64,000 nt of DNA from assembly GCA_036260935.1 (NCBI GenBank), contig DATALQ010000051.1, positions 124,001 through 188,000 of the forward strand, in the 5' to 3' direction. The position numbers and the translations under genes were made by a program. Of the stretch, positions 44,020 to 51,542 are shown in pieces. Position 1 is the first letter of the stretch. The number at the start of each line of letters is the position of its first letter. Source of the DNA: JAEYOM01 sp036260935 (lineage in GTDB: Bacteria; Bacillota; Clostridia; Acetivibrionales; DTU013). The notes below the pieces were generated by a model that saw only the letters and a program-made list of their open reading frames with translations, was not told where the DNA came from and did no database searches.

Positions 44020-44070
44020 AAAGGGACACTTTAGTTTCACTGGTGATAAGTGAAACCAAAGTGTCCCTTT
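44020..44070. terminator. Bidirectional terminator
   Basis: A long stem: 44020-44040 pairs with 44051-44070 (AAAGGGACACTTT with AAAGTGTCCCTTT, continuing through GTTTCACT/AGTGAAAC with one bulge). T-runs allow use from both sides. It lies between the convergent LysM/SleB gene and the thiol-hydrolase-like gene. Confidence 0.85.
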
Positions 44071-44090
44071 ATTTCCATCTGTATTATTAT

Positions 44091-44651
44091 CTACAGATTT
44101 ATAGCAAGAGACCTGTTAAGCGTATAATCTGAGTAATCGCACAATCTGCCCTCATAAACGAGCGTCAAGTCCGAAATATCGTAAAAATCCCGAGGTGTAA
44201 CTAAAGACGGGTCTTTGCCGAAATCGTGTACATTGTTGATCTGCAGCATCGATGCAACAAACTGCGTACAGAAAAACTTGTTTTTTCTTTTAAGCGGTTT
44301 GTTCACCATAACCCCAAGCAGGCCAAGGAGATTGTATCCATACTCCTCTCTGTTCCTGACAAAAAGTTTTATCGACTGTTTGAGAGCCCTGTATTTGTTG
44401 TTATCTATATCCAGCTTGTAAATTGCGCATGTCGTATTTCCGAATGCCTTGAATACGCCTGTATCCCTGTGTTCGATCACAAATCCGCCTAAAAGGGGAA
44501 ACCAGACGATTTTCCTGCCGAAGCTATAAAACCTGTTGATCCCGGCGTCAAGGCAAAGTGAAACATGATTGTATCTTTCCCTCGTATAAAGGCCGATACA
44601 TCTGGAAAACCAGGTACCAGTAGCTGTCATGATGATATATATACTCCTCAT
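44091..44651 (-). CDS. Permuted NlpC/P60-like (YiiX/YebB-type) thiol hydrolase
   Basis: A 186-residue protein with a permuted papain-like arrangement. His comes first in YNHVSLCLD and Cys later in KFFCTQFVASML, as in the YiiX/YebB-type branch of NlpC/P60 enzymes, which cleave amide or ester bonds in wall or lipid. The short hydrophobic start (SIYIIMTATGTWFSR) is not a clear signal peptide. The start at 44651 follows GGGGTGGCAG. A promoter at 44694-44723 rules out the longer in-frame starts. It lies downstream of the ECF sigma factor gene. Substrate unknown. Confidence 0.6.
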   Translation of the reverse strand: MRSIYIIMTATGTWFSRCIGLYTRERYNHVSLCLDAGINRFYSFGRKIVWFPLLGGFVIEHRDTGVFKAFGNTTCAIYKLDIDNNKYRALKQSIKLFVRNREEYGYNLLGLLGVMVNKPLKRKNKFFCTQFVASMLQINNVHDFGKDPSLVTPRDFYDISDLTLVYEGRLCDYSDYTLNRSLAINL

Positions 44652-44680
44652 CTGCCACCCCCCTGATAAAAATGGTAGCA

Positions 44681-44705
44681 TCCACCTATTAACATTATAG
44701 GTGGA
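44681..44705 (-). promoter_or_regulatory. Operator-like inverted repeat over the -10
   Basis: TCCACCTAT (44681-44689) and ATAGGTGGA (44697-44705) form a perfect 9-bp inverted repeat with a 7-base spacer that covers the TATAAT of the promoter. It is placed to act as a repressor site for an unknown regulator. Confidence 0.45.
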
Positions 44706-44723
44706 TGGCCTCGGACTAGTCAA
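44694..44723 (-). promoter_or_regulatory. Promoter of the thiol hydrolase-like gene
   Basis: On the minus strand, TTGACT (44718-44723), 18-base spacer, TATAAT (44694-44699). It lies about 45 bases before the ATG at 44651. Confidence 0.7.
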
Positions 44724-44770
44724 GTACGTATGATCGCCCGCAAATGCCGTGGCAGGCATCTGCCTTGTAT

Positions 44771-45310
44771 TTACGCGACTCCTGCAAGGTTTTCCTTGAG
44801 AGCATGCCTTGCTCTGAATATTCTGTTCTTTATAATGGACATGGGCTTGCCGAGCGAATCGGCGATTTCCTTATAGGACATACCCTTTTGGTGATACATG
44901 ATGATAGGTACCCTGTATATTTCCGGAAGGCCTTCGATAGCATTCCGCAGGACCTGGGTATGCTCCTTGCGCAGGAAATATTCCTCGGGCGAATTGCTGC
45001 TGCCCGTATAGTTCTCTATTTCCTCAAGCGAGACTGAATTGAATTTTTTGCGGCGCACATGATCCAGACAAATGTTGGTTGCAACCTTAACGCTCCAGGT
45101 CGAGAACTTGTACTGGCTGTCATACTTTGAAAGCGATCTGTATATCTTTATGAACGCTTCCTGGGCCATATCGTTGACTTCTTCATTGTCTCTGGAGAAT
45201 TTGTAGGCTACGGAATAAATCAGCCTTTTATATCGCGAGATCAATTCGGAAAAAGCCTCGTTATTTCCGTCAAGACAAAGTTTTACCAATTCATTATCTG
45301 TTCTTTCCAT
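44771..45310 (-). CDS. ECF-type RNA polymerase sigma factor
   Basis: A 179-residue sigma-70 family factor with regions 2 and 4. Region 2 has NDMAQEAFIKIYRSLSKYDSQYKFSTWSVKVATN and region 4 has LPEIYRVPIIMYHQKGMSYKEIADSLGKPMSIIKNRIFRARHAL. This is the SigW-like group 4 architecture that directs envelope-stress genes. CGGAGG precedes the ATG. No anti-sigma factor gene is adjacent: the next gene downstream is the thiol hydrolase-like protein with its own promoter. Confidence 0.92.
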   Translation of the reverse strand: MERTDNELVKLCLDGNNEAFSELISRYKRLIYSVAYKFSRDNEEVNDMAQEAFIKIYRSLSKYDSQYKFSTWSVKVATNICLDHVRRKKFNSVSLEEIENYTGSSNSPEEYFLRKEHTQVLRNAIEGLPEIYRVPIIMYHQKGMSYKEIADSLGKPMSIIKNRIFRARHALKENLAGVA

Positions 45311-45456
45311 TTCAACAACCTCCGGTATTACCCATACGCCTGATCCGGACCTGCCGGAGCGGCTTTGTTTTAACTACTGAATCCATTATACGGTTTCAGT
45401 TTCGTCTTAACATCAGCCGGCAGAACGGATTTTCAGCAGGTCACAGGTTTAGTCTT

Positions 45457-45831
45457 TCACCTGGCCGGTTGGCCAGTCTCCCTTTTAACCTTTTGGATAG
45501 CTGCCAGCAGAGCATCGGAATTCTCACCCTTGCTGACAAACGCGTCAACACCGGCTGCTCTTGCAGTCCGCGCAGCCTCAGGCCGGCTGCTCAATGCGAT
45601 TATCGCGGTTCCCCGCGCAAGTTTCCTCAAATTCGAGACCTCATCCCACATGCTGCTGCCGGAAAGCTCCCAATCTAGCAATATCAGGTCCGGCCTAAAG
45701 GTCACGGCCTTTTCGAAAAGGCCGGCTGCATCCTCGGCTTCTTCAAAATTGAAGTCATCATTCATATGTTCAAGCAATATCATAAGAGCTGACCGTACAT
45801 CAGCCTGATCATCGGCTATCAGTACACGCAT
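45457..45831 (-). CDS. Stand-alone response regulator receiver
   Basis: A 124-residue CheY-type receiver with no output domain. The acidic pocket is IADDQA (D7, D8), the phospho-acceptor is D53 (ILLDWEL), the switch Ser is S81 and the conserved Lys is K101 (VSKGEN). It probably relays or buffers phosphate from a histidine kinase; the nearest is the GAF kinase at 46849-49098, but a terminator and a repeat element lie between. Its target is unknown. Confidence 0.87.
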   Translation of the reverse strand: MRVLIADDQADVRSALMILLEHMNDDFNFEEAEDAAGLFEKAVTFRPDLILLDWELSGSSMWDEVSNLRKLARGTAIIALSSRPEAARTARAAGVDAFVSKGENSDALLAAIQKVKRETGQPAR

Positions 45832-45883
45832 GCCATCACCTCATTTCAGATTGCCCTGTGATATACTCCCATGCTTCAATTGT

Positions 45884-45926
45884 AATAAAAAATCCAGCCA
45901 TATGCCTCAATCATATGGGTGGATTT
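45884..45926 (-). terminator. Terminator upstream of the receiver gene
   Basis: AAATCCAGCCATATG (45890-45904) pairs with CATATGGGTGGATTT (45912-45926), one mismatch, and the minus strand continues into TTTTTTATT. It would end transcripts coming from the LuxR-type regulator gene. Confidence 0.8.
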
Positions 45927-45947
45927 CTACTGTCCGGATGGCCTGTT

Positions 45948-45975
45948 ATTTACCTGGCCATCTGGCCAGGTAAAT
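45948..45975. repeat. Perfect 28-bp palindrome
   Basis: ATTTACCTGGCCA, then TC, then TGGCCAGGTAAAT: 13-bp arms separated by two bases. No T-run follows. It sits between the terminator and the family 3 element and adds to a dense cluster of hairpins. Confidence 0.7.
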
Positions 45976-45987
45976 GCTATAGTCGAA

Positions 45988-46189
45988 GGGCGGGTTCGGC
46001 TGTAAGGATGCTTGATGATGCGACTTAGCGGTACATGGCGAATGCAAATACAGGCGAGGTAAATCCGCTACGGATGGCGGATTTAGCTGGATACGGCAGG
46101 GATGCCGTTAGAGGCGGCCGAGCATGACAGAGCATGAGCCTTGTACCGCTCGGAGTATCATCCCTACATCCTTACAGCCGAACCCGCCC
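45988..46189. repeat. Structured palindromic repeat family 3, full copy
   Basis: A 202-bp element with perfect 23-bp terminal inverted repeats (45988-46010 and 46167-46189). These extend imperfectly to about 50 bp per arm (both contain AGCGGTACA). Inside are two more perfect stems: TAAATCCGC/GCGGATTTA (near 46060-46085) and ACGGCA/TGCCGT (near 46093-46108). A shortened copy lies at 31187-31268. It ends six bases after the LuxR-type regulator stop codon. No ORF is visible. Candidate mobile element or structured RNA. Confidence 0.75.
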
Positions 46190-46194
46190 GTCCC

Positions 46195-46830
46195 TCATAC
46201 AAGTTTTTTCTGCAGGGCAATGGCAACGGCTTCAGTCCTGCTGACCGCGTCCAGTTTGGACAGTATGCTGCTGACATGGAATTTGACCGTGGATCTGCTT
46301 ACTATCAATTTTTCCGCGATTTCAGGGTTGCTGAGTCCATCCGTCATCATTTTCAGCACTTCCTTTTCTCTCTGAGTCAGCTCGTTTTCATGATCCTGCC
46401 TGCGGCCGGTAGCCTTGATCAAAGCTTGTGTAGCTTCGGGAGCGAGCGTAGGACGTCCGACGTAGGCAGAGCGTATGGCGCCTGCAAGTTCGTCGGCCGA
46501 AACATTCTTCAGCAGATACCCGATCGCGCCGGCCTGCAGCGCCCTTTCTATCAGGTCGTCTTCCTTGAAGCTGGTCAAAACGATCACCTGTATCCCCGGA
46601 AAACGTTCGCGAATGGCCTGTGTCGCCTGGGCACCGTCCATTACAGGCATAACAAGGTCCATAAGCACGACATCCGGCTTGCACCTGCTGCAGGCTTCGA
46701 CGGCTCCCCTGCCATCGGATGCCTCTCCGACCAGTTCAAAATCATCGAACACCTGCAGGAATGCACACAAACCGCTTCTTACCACGCTGTGGTCATCAGC
46801 TATCAATATTTTTATCTTTTCGTTTTCCAT
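46195..46830 (-). CDS. NarL/LuxR-family response regulator
   Basis: A 211-residue two-domain regulator. The receiver has IADDHS and phospho-acceptor D58 (VLMDLVMP). The C-terminal LuxR-type helix-turn-helix is ELTQREKEVLKMMTDGLSNPEIAEKLIVSRSTVKFHVSSIL (within about 150-190). It starts 18 bases after the stop of the histidine kinase gene and is plainly its partner. GGGGGAG precedes the ATG at 46830. The GAF-kinase/NarL arrangement is LiaRS/DegSU-like; the target regulon is unknown. Confidence 0.92.
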   Translation of the reverse strand: MENEKIKILIADDHSVVRSGLCAFLQVFDDFELVGEASDGRGAVEACSRCKPDVVLMDLVMPVMDGAQATQAIRERFPGIQVIVLTSFKEDDLIERALQAGAIGYLLKNVSADELAGAIRSAYVGRPTLAPEATQALIKATGRRQDHENELTQREKEVLKMMTDGLSNPEIAEKLIVSRSTVKFHVSSILSKLDAVSRTEAVAIALQKKLV

Positions 46831-46848
46831 AACGCTCCCCCATAACAA

Positions 46849-49098
46849 TCAGTCATGTTTAGTGACGCCCACCCATTCCAGTTCTATGACAGTACCCGAG
46901 CCTGGTTCGGACTTGACATTCAGCTTTGCTCCTGCCGACTCGGCCCGCTCTTTCATTATACCTATGCCGAAATGTTCCGAGGTAACACTCCCCGGATCAA
47001 AGCCTTTTCCGTCGTCGGCGATACGTAGATTTGCGGTTATTATCCCAAGCTGTTCGTCCTCGTTGGTCTTAAGCCCGATATCCGCCCTTGAAGCCCCCGA
47101 ATGCTTTGCTATGTTGTTCAGAGCCTCCTGAGTAATTCGGTAGAACACAATCTTGACCTCCGGCGGCAGCTTTGCACTCCCTTTTACATCAAGTGAGACG
47201 GGGATCCTTGCGCGCCCTGTGACAGCTTCCGACAGCTGCTTCAGCAGATCGCCGAGCGGCGCCTCCACCAGCGTCGCGGGCCTTAGCTCGAAAAGAAGCG
47301 TCCTCATTTCAGCCAAAGCGCCTCGAGTCAACTGCCTCAATTCATCCAACCGCTTTATCCCGTCTTCTCTGCTGCGTTCCCATATTTTAGGCAGTACCTC
47401 GGCAATCAGACTTGAGGAAAACAGAGTCTGTGTTACCGCGTCATGCAGATCCCGGGCAAGCCTGTTTCTCTCCGCCGCAACCGCCATATCCTCAGCCTGC
47501 TTTCTGAGCCTGGTATTGTCGATTGCCAGGGCAGCCTGATCCGCAAACGTCATGGCAAGGCCGATCTCTTCCTTCGTAATCGACCGGCACGGCTGCTTCT
47601 CGTCCTTTTTGAAATAAAGTGCTATCCCCCCATAGACTTCATCCTTGCAAATAAGGGGAACAGCCATGATACCGCTGCAGTTCCCGTGCAGCCATTCGAG
47701 ATGTGTATTCTGTATGGGATTGGCCTTATATAACGAATCTATCTCATCAAGGTCATTCTTCACAACAGGCCGCCTTTCAATAAATGACTTGCCGAGTATC
47801 CCGTCGTCGGAATTCACCCTGATCTCATTTTTTGCATAATGCGGAAGCCCGCAGGACGCTTCGAGCGCCAGTGTACTCTTGTCTTCAGTCAGTCTGAAGA
47901 GCGCGGCAGAATCCGTATGCAGCAGCCTCGCGGCCTCCTTCACTATAAACTCGAGAATGTCGTCCAGGGGTTGATTTGAATTCAGTGCCCTTAGTATTTC
48001 TCTCAGGCCCTCTGCGACATGCCTTCTCTGTTCGTTTTCCTGAAGCTCTCTTCTCTCTTCCTGGTACAGCCTTGCGTTTTCTATTCCGATAACAGCGCTC
48101 GGCGCAAACATGCTGAATATTCTTTCATCCTCGGAGTTGAACTCTCCATCCACCCGGCTGAAGGCCGCGATCACTCCTACTGGCCTTGAGCCTGCGAAAA
48201 GCGGGACATAAAGGCAGGTCTGCATTTCCGTTATTTCGGCAAGCTTTTGCTCGGGTGTATTCACAAGCCTCTCCCTGTCAAATATCATCGATTCGTGAAG
48301 GAGCAGGCTTTCCCCCGCCGGTGAACCCCTGACAGGGATCCGCATGCCGGAAAGAGCGTTATGGCTGACTCCCGAAAGGACTGCCAGTTCAAGCTCCTCC
48401 GCATTTTCATCGACAAGGTAAACCGCAGTGGAATTGGAGTTGGTAAGCCTCCGCGCCTCGCCTGCTATCAGCCTCAGTACCGAACCCAATTCAAGCCGGC
48501 TGGTTATTGCCTGCTGGATGCTAAGCAGGGTCTTTGTCTCATCGGCCCTCTTTGCGGTCTCATTGAAAAGCTTCGCGTTTTCATATTCAATCGCAGCCTG
48601 GTTTGCGAACGCCTTTCCGAGTTCCGTATGATATGTCCTGTAATAACCCGGTTCACCGTGATCGAGGGTCATAATCCCGATTACTTTGTCCTTGTAGATC
48701 ATGGGCAGGCTCATCCAGCAGCGCACGCCCTTGTAAACGGTATCCATGAATGCGCCCATATCGTTTCTGAACCTGACGGCAAATTCGTCGTCTGAAAGCA
48801 AATCGTCTATGACCAGGGGCATCCTTTCAACGGCAAGCCATGAGCCGAAAGGCAGCGGGAATTTGTCCTCCATACCTTTGGGGACCGCCGAACGGTGAGC
48901 GATAACACTTACCCTGCCGCCGTCGGTTATAAATATTTTTGCGTTCTTATATTCGATTATAGTCCTGAGTTTATCCAGAATCGCCTCCAGCAGCGGCTTC
49001 AGTTCCATTGTGGAGGAGACCAGATTCGATACGTCCAGCAATGTGGTAAGAAGTTTCGAATTTTGCTGCAGGACCTCTCGGTAACCTGAATTTTCCAT
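46849..49098 (-). CDS. Triple-GAF sensor histidine kinase
   Basis: A 749-residue cytoplasmic kinase without membrane helices. Three GAF-type sensor domains lie at about 25-180, 200-345 and 370-530. The HisKA_3 box is AERNRLARDLHDAVTQTLFSS (phospho-accepting His near 557), followed by a HATPase with RITQEALNNIAKHSGAS and IADDGKGFDPG. It phosphorylates the adjacent NarL-type regulator. The GAF ligands cannot be deduced; cyclic nucleotides, small metabolites or redox signals are all possible. The ATG follows GAGGATATA. Confidence 0.92.
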   Translation of the reverse strand: MENSGYREVLQQNSKLLTTLLDVSNLVSSTMELKPLLEAILDKLRTIIEYKNAKIFITDGGRVSVIAHRSAVPKGMEDKFPLPFGSWLAVERMPLVIDDLLSDDEFAVRFRNDMGAFMDTVYKGVRCWMSLPMIYKDKVIGIMTLDHGEPGYYRTYHTELGKAFANQAAIEYENAKLFNETAKRADETKTLLSIQQAITSRLELGSVLRLIAGEARRLTNSNSTAVYLVDENAEELELAVLSGVSHNALSGMRIPVRGSPAGESLLLHESMIFDRERLVNTPEQKLAEITEMQTCLYVPLFAGSRPVGVIAAFSRVDGEFNSEDERIFSMFAPSAVIGIENARLYQEERRELQENEQRRHVAEGLREILRALNSNQPLDDILEFIVKEAARLLHTDSAALFRLTEDKSTLALEASCGLPHYAKNEIRVNSDDGILGKSFIERRPVVKNDLDEIDSLYKANPIQNTHLEWLHGNCSGIMAVPLICKDEVYGGIALYFKKDEKQPCRSITKEEIGLAMTFADQAALAIDNTRLRKQAEDMAVAAERNRLARDLHDAVTQTLFSSSLIAEVLPKIWERSREDGIKRLDELRQLTRGALAEMRTLLFELRPATLVEAPLGDLLKQLSEAVTGRARIPVSLDVKGSAKLPPEVKIVFYRITQEALNNIAKHSGASRADIGLKTNEDEQLGIITANLRIADDGKGFDPGSVTSEHFGIGIMKERAESAGAKLNVKSEPGSGTVIELEWVGVTKHD

Positions 49099-49251
49099 TA
49101 TATCCTCTGTTTGAGTCCTGATATGATGCTTGAAATCAGCAGCATCCGAGATAAATTGTATATCATCCGGTATGAAATATCAAGCAGAACTGGAAACACA
49201 TATAACTCGCTTTGCTAATATAATACATGGAAAGGGATGGGTGGTTTAAGA

Positions 49252-50523
49252 ATGCAAACAATAGCGGCCGGCTCGGTCGGGCCGGATGTCAGGGTCGCTC
49301 AGAGTATACTTAACAGAATCGGCTATAATGCGGGGCCGGTCGACGGAGTATTCGGAAATCAGACACAACAGGCGGTAATCGCTTTCCAGAGAAATAACGG
49401 GCTCACGCCGGACGGTGTAGTAGGGCCGGCTACCTGGAGCGTGCTGAATAAATTCCTCCTGGGGTACGATACATATACAGTCCGTCCCGGAGATACTCTT
49501 TACAGTATAGCGAGAAAATATTACACAACCGTAAATGCAATAGTCACGGCCAACCCTGGTATCAATCCGAACATGATAGCAGTAGGGCAGCAGCTGATCG
49601 TACCTTACGGGATAGATATCGTAACGCTTGATATTGCGCCTACTTATGAGATCATACAGACCCAGATTCAGGGACTTAAGGCAAGGTATCCGTTCCTGCA
49701 AACCGGATCGGCCGGGAAGAGCGTCATGGGGAAGGATCTGACCTGGGTCAGACTCGGCAGCGGCAGCAGAGAAGCGCATTACAACGCAACCCACCATGCC
49801 AACGAATATATCAACACACCCGTGCTTATGAAATTCATTGAAGATTACTCCAAAGCCTATTCGACGGGAGGAAACATCCTGGGATACAATATCAGGGATT
49901 TGTTCAATCTCACCAGTATATACCTGATCCCGGTCGTAAACCCTGACGGTATGGACCTGGTACAGTACTGGCCGAGCTATGATAATCCCACCTATACAAG
50001 GGCGGCAAGGCTCAACACAACAGGCCTCCCTCTTCCTAGCGTCTGGAAGGCCAACATCAGAGGAGTAGACCTTAATCTGAACTATCCTGCGGATTGGGAT
50101 AAGGAAAAACAGGAAGAGATCAACGAGGGCATAACGAAGCCCGGCCCGAGGGATTTCGGCGGAGACGCGCCATTGTCCGAGCCCGAGTCCCAGGCGATGG
50201 TTTCCTTTACCCGCGCACACAATTTCAGAATAGTAATAGCTTATCACACACAGGGTGAAGTTATTTACTGGCAGTTCAACGATTATGCTCCGCCCCAGTC
50301 GCTCCCGATAGCAAGGCAATTTGCCTCGATCAGCGGCTATGCGATCGAAACGGGCACAGCCGAGGCTGCATTCGCAGGCTACAAGGACTGGTTCCTGCAG
50401 GAATACCGCAGACCGGGCTATACGATAGAGACCGGCACTGGAGTCAACCCGGTCGCGTTTGGGCAATTGCCGAGGATCTACAGCCAAAACCTTGGAATAC
50501 TGCTGCTTGGAGCGGTAATATAA
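49252..50523 (+). CDS. M14 peptidoglycan endopeptidase with PG-binding and LysM domains
   Basis: A 423-residue protein resembling gamma-D-glutamyl-diaminopimelate endopeptidase I. It has a peptidoglycan-binding-1 domain (8-68: AQSILNRIGYNAGPVDGVFG), one LysM (75-120: YTVRPGDTLYSIARKYY) and an M14 carboxypeptidase-like domain with the zinc motif H182-A-N-E185, a later His in AYHTQG and Glu in TIETGTG. There is no signal peptide, as in sporulation-stage relatives active in the mother cell. The start at 49252 follows GGGTGG. Transcribed divergently from the histidine kinase. Confidence 0.9.
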   Translation: MQTIAAGSVGPDVRVAQSILNRIGYNAGPVDGVFGNQTQQAVIAFQRNNGLTPDGVVGPATWSVLNKFLLGYDTYTVRPGDTLYSIARKYYTTVNAIVTANPGINPNMIAVGQQLIVPYGIDIVTLDIAPTYEIIQTQIQGLKARYPFLQTGSAGKSVMGKDLTWVRLGSGSREAHYNATHHANEYINTPVLMKFIEDYSKAYSTGGNILGYNIRDLFNLTSIYLIPVVNPDGMDLVQYWPSYDNPTYTRAARLNTTGLPLPSVWKANIRGVDLNLNYPADWDKEKQEEINEGITKPGPRDFGGDAPLSEPESQAMVSFTRAHNFRIVIAYHTQGEVIYWQFNDYAPPQSLPIARQFASISGYAIETGTAEAAFAGYKDWFLQEYRRPGYTIETGTGVNPVAFGQLPRIYSQNLGILLLGAVI

Positions 50524-50564
50524 TAGAAAGGCTCGCAGGAAATCCGCGTTATAAATACGGAAAT

Positions 50565-51479
50565 CTAGCCGAGATGCTTGTAAAGCCAGGCCGAGATGTC
50601 AAGGTAGACCTCGGCTTTATTTGTTTCATTGAGTATTTCATGCCTAGCGCCTTCGTACAGCTTCAGGCTGAGGTCCTCAAGCCCGATGGAACGGTACCAT
50701 TCGTACAGCTTTTTCGGCCCCTCGCCGTATTTCCCGACAGGATCATCAGAACCCGAAAATATTGCTACAGGAAGCTTTGCAGGTATGCCCGGCTTTCCTC
50801 CGTAAAGGCTGTTCAAGCCTTTGAAAAAGCAGTAATAGAAGCCGGTACTCATTACGATCCCGCAGTACCTGTCATTGTCGTATGACCGCACAATACTCTC
50901 ATCACGTGTAAGCCAGGTAAATTTGGAAACAGGATTCGTTATTCTTTTATTATATGGCTTGAAACCCATAAAATCGATGAGTCTGTTTGGCCTGCGGCTT
51001 CCGAAAGCCATGGACAGGAAGGCAACTATCCGGCCAAACTGGAAAAGCGGGTCTTTCATAAAGTTTGAACCTGTCAGGATGGCTCCGCTGATTTCTTTAC
51101 CATACCTTTTTATGAATTCCTGGCCAATAAAAGAACCGAAGCTGTGTCCAAGGATAAACAGCGGGATGCCGGCATGTTTTTCACCAAGCAGCCTGGCAAG
51201 TTTCGCATGATCCTCCACTATTCCGTTGAAGCCGCCATACTCAAGGTGGCACAAGTTTCCGTTCAGTTCGCCCGTTTCGCCATGTCCGCGCATATCAGGC
51301 GCATATACGGAAATACCTTTTTCATTGAGAAAACCCGCAAAATCGGAATACCTGCCTCCATGCTCCGCCATGCCGTGTATTATAAGCAGTATGCACCGCG
51401 GCGTTACATCGGCGCTCCAACTGTGCACAAATACTTTCTGACCATTGACACCTGTAAATGTAAAGCTTTCCTGGCTCAT
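50565..51479 (-). CDS. Alpha/beta hydrolase, monoacylglycerol-lipase-like
   Basis: A 304-residue serine hydrolase. The oxyanion region is LLIIHGMAEHGGRY, then APDMRGHGETG, nucleophile elbow GHSFGS (Ser113), acid SGSDDPVG and His in GARHEILNE. This is the monoacylglycerol lipase/lysophospholipase pattern (the HGxxEH motif). It releases glycerol and a fatty acid from monoglycerides. The start at 51479 follows GGAGG. It lies 63 bases downstream of glpK on the same strand, giving a pathway link. Confidence 0.85.
   Translation of the reverse strand: MSQESFTFTGVNGQKVFVHSWSADVTPRCILLIIHGMAEHGGRYSDFAGFLNEKGISVYAPDMRGHGETGELNGNLCHLEYGGFNGIVEDHAKLARLLGEKHAGIPLFILGHSFGSFIGQEFIKRYGKEISGAILTGSNFMKDPLFQFGRIVAFLSMAFGSRRPNRLIDFMGFKPYNKRITNPVSKFTWLTRDESIVRSYDNDRYCGIVMSTGFYYCFFKGLNSLYGGKPGIPAKLPVAIFSGSDDPVGKYGEGPKKLYEWYRSIGLEDLSLKLYEGARHEILNETNKAEVYLDISAWLYKHLG
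50590..50620 (+). terminator. Possible terminator of the M14 peptidase gene
   Basis: GCCGAG (50590-50595) pairs with CTCGGC (50610-50615), followed by TTTATTTG. It lies inside the 3' end of the convergent hydrolase gene; a modest stem, so uncertain. Confidence 0.4.
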
Positions 51480-51542
51480 ATCGATACCTCCTGATCTGCT
51501 GCCCTTCATAGTCAATTCATCAAGCCCGGGTACCTCCTGAAC

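Noticed and set aside
49246..50487. A 413-codon minus-strand frame antisense to the M14 peptidase
   Set aside because: Its sequence shows no known motifs, while the plus-strand protein has three recognisable domains and a good ribosome site.
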